DNA of 64,000 bases, from contig NZ_JAKZHU010000005.1 in NCBI RefSeq assembly GCF_022568795.1, positions 1 to 64,000 of the forward strand, given 5' to 3'. A model generated the notes under the pieces. It ran no database searches and was not told the origin of the DNA. It saw nothing but the letters and a program-made list of their open reading frames with translations. The DNA is from Arsenicicoccus dermatophilus (GTDB taxonomy: Bacteria; Actinomycetota; Actinomycetes; Actinomycetales; Dermatophilaceae). Shown one piece after another: positions 7,942-16,095 of the stretch (position 1 is the stretch's first letter; every line of letters starts with the position of its first letter). A program made the translations under genes and the position numbers.

Positions 7942-9186
7942 ATGGGTTGTTCACAGGATCCACACACGACGCTCCTGGTGGTTGCCGACCAGCGCGCCCA
8001 GACCGTCCATACCTTCGATCCGCAGTCGGCCCGGTGGGAGACCGTTCTGACGGATACCGCTCTCGCCGAGCACGCCGGGCTGCTCCAGCTCCCTGACGGG
8101 CGGATCGCCTTCGTCGACGACGCGGCGGGGGAGCTGGTGCTGCTCACCCCTGGCTCCGGCCGAACGTCGGTGGAGCGGGTCCCGGTCGCCATCCCCGGAG
8201 AGCACCTGGCGTGCAGCCCCGACGGGCGCTGGCTTGCCGTGAGCACCGGGGCGGGAGACTCCTTCGAACCGAGCAGCGATCAGCTCACGCTCGTGGACCT
8301 GGCTGCTCCCGGGCGACCACGAGCGCGGCGGGTCCGTACCCGGGTGGGTGAGCCGGGCATCGCGCTCACCGATCACGAGGTCCTGCTGCGTCATCGCGCG
8401 CCAGGGGCCGTCCAGGCGTTGGGGATCGTCGAGGTGGCTGCTGCAGGTCCGCACGTGCCCCACCTCGACGGACAGGTCATCCACGAGGTGGGAGACGCAG
8501 GCCACGGGGATGCCTGGGACCCGATCAGCCGCTGCCTGCTGATCGCCACCGAGCGCGGGCTGGAACGATTCGCGGTGGAGGACGGCTCGCCTCGCCCCCT
8601 GGGGGTCGTTCCCTGGGACGCTGGGCAGAGCGGGACCAGCAGCGACGTGGGCCGGGCCTATTACCTGCGGTGCTGCCCCCGCCGACGGCTCGTCGCAGCT
8701 ACGCTGCGCCGCGGCGGTGAGGATCCCCTGCGGTGGGACGACTGGGACAACCACCTGTGGGTCCATCACCTGGACACCGGACGTACCCACCTTGCACCCA
8801 TCGGCCCCGGTCTGGTGTTCCGATGTGCCCTGACCCCCACCGCTCTGGTCACCACCCGCGTGCACCCGGACGGGGACGAGCTGATCGCCCACGACCTGAC
8901 CGACCTGAGATCGCGTGGGACATGGTCCCTGCCGCGACTGGCCCACGGCCCCCGCCGCGGGCACGAGCCCTGGGACGACGCAGACCGGCGATCGGTCGCT
9001 GCCTGTCCCGAGGCGGAGACCGTGCTCGTCACCCGCGGCGGCCACGGTCAGGTGCACCTGGTCGACGTCCACGCGCCGGGCACACCGCTACGTACCTTTG
9101 CCGCGCCGAGCCCGCTGCGCGACGGCGGCCACGTGGGATGGTTCGCCGCGCCGTCCGCCGGCGGCCTCGACGGGATCGGTCGATGA
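7942..9186 (+). CDS. Beta-propeller-like protein of the TOMM locus
   Basis: The product (about 414 residues) consists of repeated blade-like segments such as LLVVADQRAQTVHTFDP, LLQLPDGRIAFVDDAAGELVLL and LACSPDGRWLAVSTG, typical of YVTN/WD40-type propellers. No signal peptide or membrane segment is visible. The start is uncertain: ATG 7942 lies just after the operator, while ATG 7921 lies inside it; neither has a ribosome-binding site, so a leaderless transcript is likely. The stop overlaps the downstream peptidase start as ATGA. S9 peptidases often carry such a propeller as an N-terminal domain, so this could act as a separate partner of the next gene. That is inference. Confidence 0.65.
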   Translation: MGCSQDPHTTLLVVADQRAQTVHTFDPQSARWETVLTDTALAEHAGLLQLPDGRIAFVDDAAGELVLLTPGSGRTSVERVPVAIPGEHLACSPDGRWLAVSTGAGDSFEPSSDQLTLVDLAAPGRPRARRVRTRVGEPGIALTDHEVLLRHRAPGAVQALGIVEVAAAGPHVPHLDGQVIHEVGDAGHGDAWDPISRCLLIATERGLERFAVEDGSPRPLGVVPWDAGQSGTSSDVGRAYYLRCCPRRRLVAATLRRGGEDPLRWDDWDNHLWVHHLDTGRTHLAPIGPGLVFRCALTPTALVTTRVHPDGDELIAHDLTDLRSRGTWSLPRLAHGPRRGHEPWDDADRRSVAACPEAETVLVTRGGHGQVHLVDVHAPGTPLRTFAAPSPLRDGGHVGWFAAPSAGGLDGIGR

Positions 9187-10946
9187 CGGCGGTCGGCTCG
9201 GCGGAGTGGTTCCTCGAGCAGATCCGTGAGGTCGGCGCAGGCGCCAGGTGGTCCGTGCCGAGGCCGACGCCCTGGGGTCTGATGCACGTCCACCGCCCAG
9301 CACGAGACGGCCGCGAGGCAGACGTCGGCGTATGGCGCAGCACCCGGTATCAGCTGGTCCACCAGGACCCTGGCCGGCTGGACCTGCCGGTCACCGATCC
9401 CGTGTCCATCCTGTCGGGAGGTGGAGCCTGCGCCGTCCTGGAGCGCGAGCCCGGCAGCGAGCGACGCGCCCTGCGCTGGGTCTGCGGCCCCGGACACCCG
9501 CCGGGTGACGTGCTGGCCCAGGGGATCTCGCCCACGACGAGACCCCTGCTGACGACGCAGGGCCAGGTCCTGCTGTGCCCTGAGCACCCCGACGGCGCCG
9601 TCCGGTCCTTGGCCACGACGGTCCACGAGGGCCGGACGCGGGTCGTCCTGGTGGAACGCACGACACGGAGCACCCGCATCACGCTCGTCCGGGAGCCCGA
9701 CGAGCGTCCCGGGCGTCCGGCACCGGTCGTGGCCGAGCCGGCCGGCAGCCCGCTTCTCGACATACCGAGCTCGATCCCCACACACCTGGTGAGCAGCGGT
9801 CCGTTGCTGCACGTCGACGACCACCTGACGACCCCCGCCGGGGACATCACCTGGCGCCTGCCCGCCGGGCGCGTGTCCGCCGTCGTCCAGGAAGACCATC
9901 ATCGTCGTCCCGACGGGCCGCCCACCGCCTCACCCGGCCCCCTCCTCGCCGTGACCCGGCAGGACGGTGAGCTGCAGGTCAGGCGCCTGCAGCCGGGCGA
10001 CGACCCGACACCCCCGCTGTGGCGGGCCCCGCTGGGGACCGACCTGCGAGGCATGACGGTGCACGACGACCGTTCCCTGTGGCTGGTCACCCGCCGGGCA
10101 GAGGACCCGAGCCGGTTGGAACGCCTCGACCTCACCGCCGACATACCCCCTGCCCCTGCCCAGGGCTCGCCGGGGCAGTGCCTCCATGAACGCCGTCGCA
10201 CCCCGGGCGACGAGGACACATCCGTGCCCTATGTCGTCACCACCAGCCCTTGCGGCAGCAGGCGCGACGACCCGCCGGTGCTCCTGACCGTCTACGGCGG
10301 CTTCGGGGTCGAGCACTGGCCCGAGGCGGAACCCACCACAGCGGCCTGGACCAGAGCCGGTGGCCTCGTCGTCACGGCACAGGTCCGCGGCGGTGGCGAG
10401 CACGGCCCGGCCTGGCACACCGCCGGTCGCGGCGAGCGCAAGCGTCGGGCGGTCCAGGACCTGCTCGCGATCATCCGCCACGTGGTGGCTGACGGACTCA
10501 CCCGACCTGGCCGGATCGCCCTGTGCGGCGCGTCCCACGGGGGCCTCGTCGCGCTGCTCGCCGCCCTGGACGAGGACACCCGGCACCCGGAGGTGGGCGG
10601 GGTCGCGGTGACCGCCCCGCTCCTCGACGTCCGCGATCTCTCCAGACACGGGAACGGTCGCTTCTGGGCCGACGAGTTCCCGCGCTCGGGTGCAGGCCGA
10701 GCAGCCGTGTCACCTCTGCACGTCGTGGCCTCCGCCGACACACCCCTGCCACCCCTGTGGCTCGCGTCCATGGGGCGCGACGAGCGAGTCGCCGACGACG
10801 CGAACGACTTCGCCCGCCGATGGGCCCGACGCGGTCACGTCACCCACATCCGCGAAGCGGATTCCGCCCACGTGACCCCCGACCTCGACCAGCTCGACAG
10901 CCGCGCGGCCCACATGCTCTCCTTCGCATGGAACTGCACCCGATAG
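9183..10946 (+). CDS. S9 prolyl-oligopeptidase-like serine peptidase
   Basis: This 587-residue enzyme has an N-terminal propeller-like region and a C-terminal alpha/beta-hydrolase domain with YGGFGVEHWP, QVRGGGEHGP, the nucleophile CGASHGG (Ser451), GRDERV (Asp533) and DSAHVT (His563), the standard prolyl-oligopeptidase triad. No export signal is visible, so it should be cytoplasmic. Prolyl oligopeptidases are known leader peptidases in some lanthipeptide pathways. Here it is coupled by ATGA to the propeller gene and shares the metal-responsive promoter region with the precursor operon. It could mature the peptide at Pro30, or liberate metal by degrading the imported chelate. The substrate is unknown. 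Confidence 0.85.
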   Translation: MTAVGSAEWFLEQIREVGAGARWSVPRPTPWGLMHVHRPARDGREADVGVWRSTRYQLVHQDPGRLDLPVTDPVSILSGGGACAVLEREPGSERRALRWVCGPGHPPGDVLAQGISPTTRPLLTTQGQVLLCPEHPDGAVRSLATTVHEGRTRVVLVERTTRSTRITLVREPDERPGRPAPVVAEPAGSPLLDIPSSIPTHLVSSGPLLHVDDHLTTPAGDITWRLPAGRVSAVVQEDHHRRPDGPPTASPGPLLAVTRQDGELQVRRLQPGDDPTPPLWRAPLGTDLRGMTVHDDRSLWLVTRRAEDPSRLERLDLTADIPPAPAQGSPGQCLHERRRTPGDEDTSVPYVVTTSPCGSRRDDPPVLLTVYGGFGVEHWPEAEPTTAAWTRAGGLVVTAQVRGGGEHGPAWHTAGRGERKRRAVQDLLAIIRHVVADGLTRPGRIALCGASHGGLVALLAALDEDTRHPEVGGVAVTAPLLDVRDLSRHGNGRFWADEFPRSGAGRAAVSPLHVVASADTPLPPLWLASMGRDERVADDANDFARRWARRGHVTHIREADSAHVTPDLDQLDSRAAHMLSFAWNCTR

Positions 10947-11077
10947 CCAGGACAGCGAGATTCCCCCGCCGTCCATCCCAGGCAGCGGGAAGTGTCCGCC
11001 GGGCCTGTCACTCGTGTCTTCACCAGGACTGCCTGGAAGCCCGGGCCACAGCCGTCGTTGGGACCTAGGATGTCAAC

Positions 11078-11305
11078 ATGTCTACATCCGTGGTGAGCCT
11101 GCGCTTGGACGCCGCGACGAAGAACCGGCTGGACGCGCTGAGCGCGACCACCGGCCGCCCCGTGGCGTACTACGTGCGCGAGGCGCTCCTGGAGCACCTG
11201 GACCACCTCGAGTACGCCTACCAGCTGCGCGGCGAGGCCGAAGCCATCCGCCGTGGCGACGTCGCGACGATCTCCAGCGCAGACCTCGCCGCCGAGCTCT
11301 TCTGA
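11078..11305 (+). CDS. relB: RelB/DinJ-like antitoxin (RHH)
   Basis: This 75-residue protein starts with a ribbon-helix-helix segment (SVVSLRLDAATKNRLDALSATTGRPVAYYVREALLEHL) followed by an acidic, disordered-looking tail ending AADLAAELF-like residues, the usual plan of RelB antitoxins: DNA-binding N-terminus and toxin-neutralising C-terminus. The gene overlaps the toxin gene as TGATG. A TAGGAT hexamer lies 6-7 bases upstream of the ATG, and the half-sites GATGTCAAC / ATGTCTAC around the start suggest a leaderless, autoregulated transcript. On a plasmid it would contribute to post-segregational stability. Confidence 0.8.
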   Translation: MSTSVVSLRLDAATKNRLDALSATTGRPVAYYVREALLEHLDHLEYAYQLRGEAEAIRRGDVATISSADLAAELF

Positions 11306-11571
11306 TGGGCTGGCAGGTCCGCTACTCCCCACGCGCCGCCAAAGCGATGCGCAAGCTCGACAAGCCCGTCGCACGCCGCGTCTTCGACGCCCTCGAGCGA
11401 CTGGCCACGCTGGAAGACCCGACCGCGCCGTGCAAGGCCCTGTCCGGCCCCCTGACCGGCCTGTGGCGGCCGCGTATCGGTGACTACCGGGCCGTGCTCG
11501 ACATCCGACGCGACGACGTCGTGATCATCGCCCTGGACCTCGGTCACCGATCGAGCGTCTACGACGACTGA
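11305..11571 (+). CDS. relE: RelE/ParE-family toxin
   Basis: The 88-residue product fits the RelE ribosome-dependent mRNA interferase fold: WQVRYSPRAAKAMRKLDKPVARRVFDALERL at the N-terminus, LSGPLTGLWRPRIGDYRAVLDI in the middle, and a closing strand DVVIIALDLGHRSSVYDD. The conserved G-x-WR-x-RxGDYR signature is clear. It overlaps the antitoxin stop by one base. RelE-like proteins with this signature usually cleave mRNA on the ribosome, while ParE relatives poison gyrase; the GDYR/GHR pattern favours RelE. It appears intact. Confidence 0.85.
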   Translation: MGWQVRYSPRAAKAMRKLDKPVARRVFDALERLATLEDPTAPCKALSGPLTGLWRPRIGDYRAVLDIRRDDVVIIALDLGHRSSVYDD

Positions 11572-11845
11572 CCACCCCAGCCCGCACCGACGATGCCCCC
11601 GAGCAGAACACCCAGGACCCCAGGCCTGATGATCGCCGCGGGGCAAGTCGTCGTAAATCGAAGGCATCGACGACGCCACGGCCGAGGGCACCGACCTGAC
11701 CACGCTGTCCGAAGGCGGCGGCTGGTGCGCGATCCTGCACGGCGACACCCGCCGCAGTGGCACCCGCTGGCAGGCCGGTGTGCCCCGCCCACACCGGCCA
11801 CACCGCCGGGGAACCTGACACCCGACGAGCACGCCCGAGCCGGCC
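11572..11845. other. Intergenic 274 bases after relBE
   Basis: No convincing gene is seen here. The stretch contains proline/arginine-rich open frames that look like shadows of GC-rich sequence, and may hold the 5' end of a decayed gene preceding the winged-helix ORF. Confidence 0.4.
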
Positions 11846-12313
11846 TTGTCCCCCGCCCATCGCCGCGCCCAGATTCTCGACGCCCTGCGCACCGGCCCCC
11901 CCACCACCGCTGACCTCGTCGCCGCCACCGGCATCCCTCGCAGCCCCATCCAGCGCCGCCTGACCGAGCTACGTGACGCCGGCCAGATCACCCGCGACGA
12001 CCAGACCGGCGCCGAGGAAGCCGTACGACTCGCCGACACGCCACAGTTGCTAACAACGGAATATGGCGGATGTGGTTGTATGTCTCGCATGACCACAGAT
12101 CCCAAGCCGAAGCGCGACAAGGTCTGCATGGTCCGTCTCACCACGGACGAGTGGGCCCGTCTCAACGACGAAGCCAGAGCCGAGGGCATCAGCCTTCAGG
12201 CGCTCGGCGAGCGGCGCCTGCTCGGCTACAAGAACGCGCAGGGCCGTCGTCGCCCCAACGGTGCGGTGTCGCGAAGGAAGAAGCAGGAGGAGGAGCTCCC
12301 TCTGACCGGATGA
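11846..12313 (+). CDS. Small winged-helix plus RHH-like DNA-binding protein
   Basis: The 155-residue frame has two parts. Residues 1-60 look like a MarR-type winged helix (RAQILDALRTGPPTTADL... then RRLTELRDAGQI). Residues 79-155 begin with a second methionine (ATG 12080) and look like a small basic RHH-type protein (VCMVRLTTDEWARLNDEARAEG) with a lysine/arginine-rich tail. The join crosses a locally AT-rich patch containing TTGCTA (12046), which could be a promoter. So this may be either one fused protein or a decayed winged-helix gene followed by a separate 78-residue gene starting at 12080. A strong terminator follows directly. The function is unknown; a copy-control or partition role is possible because rep is next. 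Confidence 0.5.
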   Translation: MSPAHRRAQILDALRTGPPTTADLVAATGIPRSPIQRRLTELRDAGQITRDDQTGAEEAVRLADTPQLLTTEYGGCGCMSRMTTDPKPKRDKVCMVRLTTDEWARLNDEARAEGISLQALGERRLLGYKNAQGRRRPNGAVSRRKKQEEELPLTG

Positions 12314-12331
12314 CCTGACCCCAGACATGAC

Positions 12332-12360
12332 GATGGCCCGCCCTTGGCGGGCGGGCCATC
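12332..12360 (+). terminator. Rho-independent terminator-like hairpin
   Basis: GATGGCCCGCC pairs perfectly with GGCGGGCCATC across a 7-base loop and is followed by GTT. It lies 19 bases after the stop of the small DNA-binding protein gene. Confidence 0.75.
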
Positions 12361-12474
12361 GTTCGTAAACCCAGCTCACGCGATCCCCGAAGCTTTGGCC
12401 GGCACTCGGGACCGTGTGGCTTCCTACGAAGGACTCGGACCTTGAGGGTTCGTGTCGATCGAGGTTTCGTACTC

Positions 12475-14169
12475 ATGTTACGTATCGCCACCCCTGTCCT
12501 GGCAAGTGCAACACCCGGAGATACCGCTCTCCGGGTGAGAGTTGGGCGTTGCGTCATCACCTGTTTGCCAGGATCGCCGCAGGATCCCGCCCCCGCGCCG
12601 GTTGCCCGGACGGTGTCTGCGGACGGTCTGCGGGTCGCGGTACTGGCTCTGCGCGACCGGCCGCGACCGGCCTCGCTGCAGCGCACGGCGCCGTGCCCGC
12701 GCCGTCGGGGCCTGGCCGGCATCCCCGCCGCCGGCGCCTACGCCGGCGTGACGCCCTGGCGCCGCCGGGAGGTGTGGCTGGACGCCGTCGAGGCCATGGC
12801 CCGCGACCTCGGCGACGTGCTGCGGTCCCCGTCAGCGGCCGGCGGCCGCGGTGAGGCCATCGACGTCACCACGCTGATGCGGGTCCTACGCGCCATGGCC
12901 ACCACCGGCGACCTGCGCACCGGCCGCGACATCGACGGCCACCACGGCACCATCGCCGCGCGCTGCGGCTGCTCCGAGGGCACCGTGGCCCGCGCCCTGC
13001 GGATCGCCGCCCGCGGCCTGGGGGTCCTGGTCGAGATCGCCGAAGGCCGCCGCCTGCGCCTGGCCGAGCGGCGCTGGTGCTGGGCCCGCGGCATACGCCA
13101 GCAAGGCCTGCCGAGCATCTGGGCCGCGCACTGCCCCCCCGAGCTGACCCCCTACCTCGAGCAGGCGGCCGCCCTCGGTGCTGTCCGTGCCCGCCTGACC
13201 GGCCGCAAAACCCCAGGTCACGCGCATCTTGTGGACTGCGGAGGCCATCTCGGAGAGTCCTCAACTGGAATAGAAAACTCACCTTTGACTCTCACTCACC
13301 TTGACGCGCCGCGAGCGGCGAGGCAGCCGAAGACCACGAGGGGACAGGCGAATCCGCGACGCGCGGCGGGCGTAACAAGCCCGGGAAGGGCCCTGGGGGC
13401 CGCTCTGGCGCGAGAAATCGCCTCCCGGGTGCCGTGGGGCCATCGGCTGCGTCCGCGGGCCGTAGCGGCGCACCTGGCGCCCTACGCGGCCGCCGGGTGG
13501 ACCGCTGCTGCGTGGCTGGCCGCGGTCGAGCAGGGCTACCGCGACCGCGGCTGGACCCCACCAGCACAGGCCACCTCCCCTGGTGGGCTGGTCCACCACT
13601 GGTGCCAGACCCTCGACCCGGCTGCCCTCGACGTCGGCACGGGCGAGCTGCACCGTCCCCAGCCGTGCGGGCGTCCCGGATGCGACCACGGTTGGCTCAC
13701 CACCACCGACGTCATGGGTCGGGTCGTGGCGGCGCCGTGCCCCGTCTGCCCGCCCATCGTGCGCACGAGTGCGTGGCAGGCCGAGACCGACCGCCTCGCC
13801 GAAGAGACCGCTGACGTGCAGGATCCTGCGGCCGCCGACGAGGTCTGCCCCACCGGTGACGACGGTGACGCCGTCCTCGAGGTGCAGGACGCCGAGGACG
13901 GGGACGTGGGTCTGCTCGAGCGGGTGGAGGCGGCCTGGACCGCAGTCCTGACCCAGCACGCCCCCCTCGCCACGTGGGAGCACAGCGACCCGGCCGTGTG
14001 GCGCGCCCTGCTCTCCGAGACCATCGCCTCCCGGCGGGCCCTGTACACCGCCGCCGGGTGGGGTCCCGAGCAGGTCGCCGCGGTCGACCCCGCAGCCGCC
14101 CACCGCACCCACGCCCTGGCCCGCCTCGCCGCCCGCGCAAAGCGCACCACGCGGGCCCGCCGCGGCTGA
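12475..14169 (+). CDS. Probable plasmid replication initiator (HTH, zinc finger)
   Basis: This roughly 564-residue protein has an HTH-type block (TIAARCGCSEGTVARALRIA then a wing-like GVLVEIAEGRRLRLAERRW) in the first third, a linker, a block PWGHRLRPRAVAAHLAPYAAAGW, a treble-clef-like CGRPGCDHGW...CPVC zinc-binding motif, and a C-terminal helical domain. This layout is common among actinobacterial plasmid Rep proteins, which bind iterons and open the origin. Iteron-like repeats lie directly downstream. The start is uncertain: ATG 12475 has GAGG at 12461, and TTG 12442 is an alternative. No member of a named Rep family was recognised with certainty. Confidence 0.6.
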   Translation: MLRIATPVLASATPGDTALRVRVGRCVITCLPGSPQDPAPAPVARTVSADGLRVAVLALRDRPRPASLQRTAPCPRRRGLAGIPAAGAYAGVTPWRRREVWLDAVEAMARDLGDVLRSPSAAGGRGEAIDVTTLMRVLRAMATTGDLRTGRDIDGHHGTIAARCGCSEGTVARALRIAARGLGVLVEIAEGRRLRLAERRWCWARGIRQQGLPSIWAAHCPPELTPYLEQAAALGAVRARLTGRKTPGHAHLVDCGGHLGESSTGIENSPLTLTHLDAPRAARQPKTTRGQANPRRAAGVTSPGRALGAALAREIASRVPWGHRLRPRAVAAHLAPYAAAGWTAAAWLAAVEQGYRDRGWTPPAQATSPGGLVHHWCQTLDPAALDVGTGELHRPQPCGRPGCDHGWLTTTDVMGRVVAAPCPVCPPIVRTSAWQAETDRLAEETADVQDPAAADEVCPTGDDGDAVLEVQDAEDGDVGLLERVEAAWTAVLTQHAPLATWEHSDPAVWRALLSETIASRRALYTAAGWGPEQVAAVDPAAAHRTHALARLAARAKRTTRARRG

Positions 14170-14225
14170 CCCTGGGGTGCCAGGCCGGCCCCGGTCAGGG
14201 GGGGCCCAGACCCTCGGCCTCGCGC

Positions 14226-14239
14226 GCGCGTATACGCGC
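14226..14239. repeat. Alternating CG palindrome at the origin region
   Basis: GCGCGTATACGCGC is a perfect 14-base palindrome inside a longer alternating purine-pyrimidine tract (14217-14258). Such sequence can flip to Z-DNA or melt at its TATA centre. A similar tract occurs at 15246-15275. Confidence 0.5.
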
Positions 14240-14290
14240 CCGCGCGCGGGCGCGCGTAGGGACGCTCTCTCGCTCTCGACTCTCGGTGCC

Positions 14291-14428
14291 GGTGGCCATC
14301 CCGGTGCCGGCGACATCCCCGCAGGTCAGGGCCGGTGGTCAAGGTGGCCATCGGGCCGGTGGCCGCCCGGTGGCCAGACCTGAGCCGGTGGCCACCCGGT
14401 GGCCACCGATCACGGGGTCCCGGTGGCC
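14291..14428 (+). repeat. Iteron-like array, seven GGTGGCC copies (candidate oriV)
   Basis: GGTGGCC(A/G) occurs at about 14291, 14343, 14358, 14368, 14385, 14398 and 14422, mostly preceded by CC, with spacings of 10-52 bases. The array begins 120 bases after the probable rep gene. Direct repeats next to a rep gene are the normal layout of an iteron-controlled origin. The repeats are short and irregular, so this is a candidate only. Confidence 0.5.
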
Positions 14429-14641
14429 ACCGGGTGAGCGGTGAGCCAGCACGCATCGTGGGGCCGTCGCACCCGTACGACAGCCACCAGACAAGCCCTG
14501 TGGACCGGGTGCGCACGCCCCATGACGATTACCGCGAGAGATGACCCTTCGGGGAGCTGAACCGGCGCCCTCAGCTCGCCTGAGGGCGCCCCCTCCCCCA
14601 TGCCTGAGAACGTTGCCGTGTCGTCTTCGTAGGCTGCTGGG

Positions 14642-14947
14642 ATGACCGTCCCTCCCCCGCCTCGTCGTCGTGGAGTCCCGCTGGGTGAGCGGCCCGCGGG
14701 CGGGGCCGGTGGGCCGCTGGAGGGCGGGGAGCTGAGGGCGCCGCGGCGGCGGATGGTGTGGGTGGCGGCGGTCGATGGGGCTCGGGGGCAGCAGCGGCAT
14801 CCGGGGCTGGCGCACGCCTTCCGGCGTCGCGGCGACGGGGCGTGGCAGGTGCGGTGCACCTACCTGGTGGAGGACGGCAGCGTCGAGGGCGTGACCGTGA
14901 CCCAGTGGCTCACCGCCGAGCTCGTCACACCCGCCACCGAGGTCTGA
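14642..14947 (+). CDS. Small hypothetical protein
   Basis: This 101-residue protein has a proline/arginine-rich N-terminus and a better-structured C-terminal half (WVAAVDGARGQQRHPGLAHA... then WQVRCTYLVEDGSVEGVTV). It has no ribosome-binding site, but TAGGCT lies a few bases upstream, suggesting a leaderless mRNA. It lies between the two iteron-like arrays, so it may belong to the replication region. It is not recognised. Confidence 0.5.
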   Translation: MTVPPPPRRRGVPLGERPAGGAGGPLEGGELRAPRRRMVWVAAVDGARGQQRHPGLAHAFRRRGDGAWQVRCTYLVEDGSVEGVTVTQWLTAELVTPATEV

Positions 14948-15144
14948 GCACCGCTCCTGGACGGGCGGGATCGTCCCTCTTCCCCGCGGACGCTTACGGC
15001 ATACCTCGCGGCGTCTGCACCAGCCCGCCGTGGGCACTCTCCGTCACCACGACCCGGGGCCGGTCCCCCTCGATCCCGGGGGTGCGGGCCGGCACTACGG
15101 GTCCTGGCCACCGCCGCCGCCGTGCGCCGGTCCGGGCCCGGGCC

Positions 15145-15178
15145 CGCAAGGGGTCTGGGGGCAGCGTGCCCCCAGCTG
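15145..15178. repeat. Hairpin repeat GTCTGGGGGC-GCCCCCAG, copy 1
   Basis: TCTGGGGGCAGCGTGCCCCC folds into a stem of CTGGGGGC with GCCCCCAG. Nearly the same sequence lies inverted at about 15650-15683, and a variant at 38185-38215. The three copies share the stem and differ in the loop. Confidence 0.6.
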
Positions 15179-15221
15179 GACGCCCCCAGCCATCGGGTGC
15201 GGGGCCTCTCCCCTGGCCGGG

Positions 15222-15403
15222 TCTGCCCACCGGCGCCCACCGGCCTCGCGCGCGCACGCGCCTACGCGCGTAGGCAGCGCTTTCGCCGGTTCCCGGTGGG
15301 CGCCGGTGGGCAGGCACGAAACCACAGGTCAGAACCGGTGGGTCAGTGGGCAGCCCCGGTGGGCGCCGATGGGCACGCCCCCGAGGCTGCCCACCGGCCT
15401 GAT
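15222..15403. repeat. Second iteron-like array, CCGGTGGGC in both orientations
   Basis: GCCCACCGG occurs twice at about 15226-15243 and again near 15395; CCGGTGGGC or close forms occur near 15293, 15304, 15337 and 15356. As in the first array, the repeats flank an alternating CG tract that ends CGCGCGTAGG. The shared plan suggests a duplicated or bipartite origin, or a regulatory array. Confidence 0.45.
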
Positions 15404-15649
15404 CAAGCTCACCGGACGGGTCCAGGACCCCTCGATCGGACCCGAGACCGGCACCGGTCCAGGCGCCTCGCACGCGGGAGCGGACCGGCCCACGGGGCCG
15501 TCGATCCCAGGACTAGGACGACCGCGCGAGGGCCCGATCAGCCGCGATGACGAGCCCACCGGTTCGATCTCCACCCCCCCGCTCTAGGTCACGGAAAGTA
15601 ACTACCGGGGGTGGGGTGGGTCCTGGTCGTGGGGCCGGCGGCGGGGACT

Positions 15650-15683
15650 GCTGCTGGGGCACGCTGCCCCCAGACCCCCTGCG
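15650..15683. repeat. Hairpin repeat, inverted copy 2
   Basis: The reverse complement reads GGGGTCTGGGGGCAGCGTGC followed by CCCAGC, matching the copy at 15145-15178 with about two differences. The pair forms a large inverted repeat about 500 bases apart. Confidence 0.6.
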
Positions 15684-16095
15684 GCCCGACGGGCACGGCA
15701 GCCGCCGGAGATGTCACGCGCGGGTGTGGAGGTTGGCTGCCGCACCCGTCGGCTCGGGCTTCTGACAGGACATCCGGGGTGCGGGCTGAGGCTCGGTGGT
15801 GTTCCCGCGGAGGTCTGACCGGATGGGAATCCATGCGTCTATGACATAGATGGACCAGGTTTCTGCGATGAAGAGACTTGACTTATTTGAGGTTATTGAC
15901 CATCTAGCGGTTACTGACAGTACTGCTAGACTGGACCAGTCCGAGGAGGGCGATGCGCGGGCATGGTCCTGCGAGAGGGCTGGGTCATCGAGTACGGGGT
16001 GCCGCGCGAGCAGGGCGTGGGGCGACCGGTGGTGGTCCTGTTCTTGACCTGTCTGGTCGGACCGCAGTCGATGTGTAAGACCTAGGAGATCCAGC

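Larger units (their letters stand above)
14948..16095. other. Long non-coding region between origin and parA
   Basis: I see no convincing gene in about 1.15 kb. It contains a second iteron-like array (15222-15403), a second CG-alternating tract (15246-15275), an inverted pair of one 31-base hairpin sequence (about 15145 and 15650), and an AT-richer stretch before parA with a GCTAGACT motif at 15925. It is probably replication and partition control DNA. Confidence 0.5.

Noticed and set aside
12442-12474. TTG start for the replication protein
   Set aside because: ATG 12475 with GAGG upstream seems more likely, though the TTG cannot be excluded.
14291-15403. CRISPR array
   Set aside because: Repeats are 7-9 bases, irregularly spaced and in both orientations; no repeat-spacer pattern and no cas genes.
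15030-15587. Open frames of 150-190 residues on both strands
   Set aside because: Composition is low-complexity Pro/Arg/Gly, with repeats inside; no domain, no start signals. Read as origin DNA.
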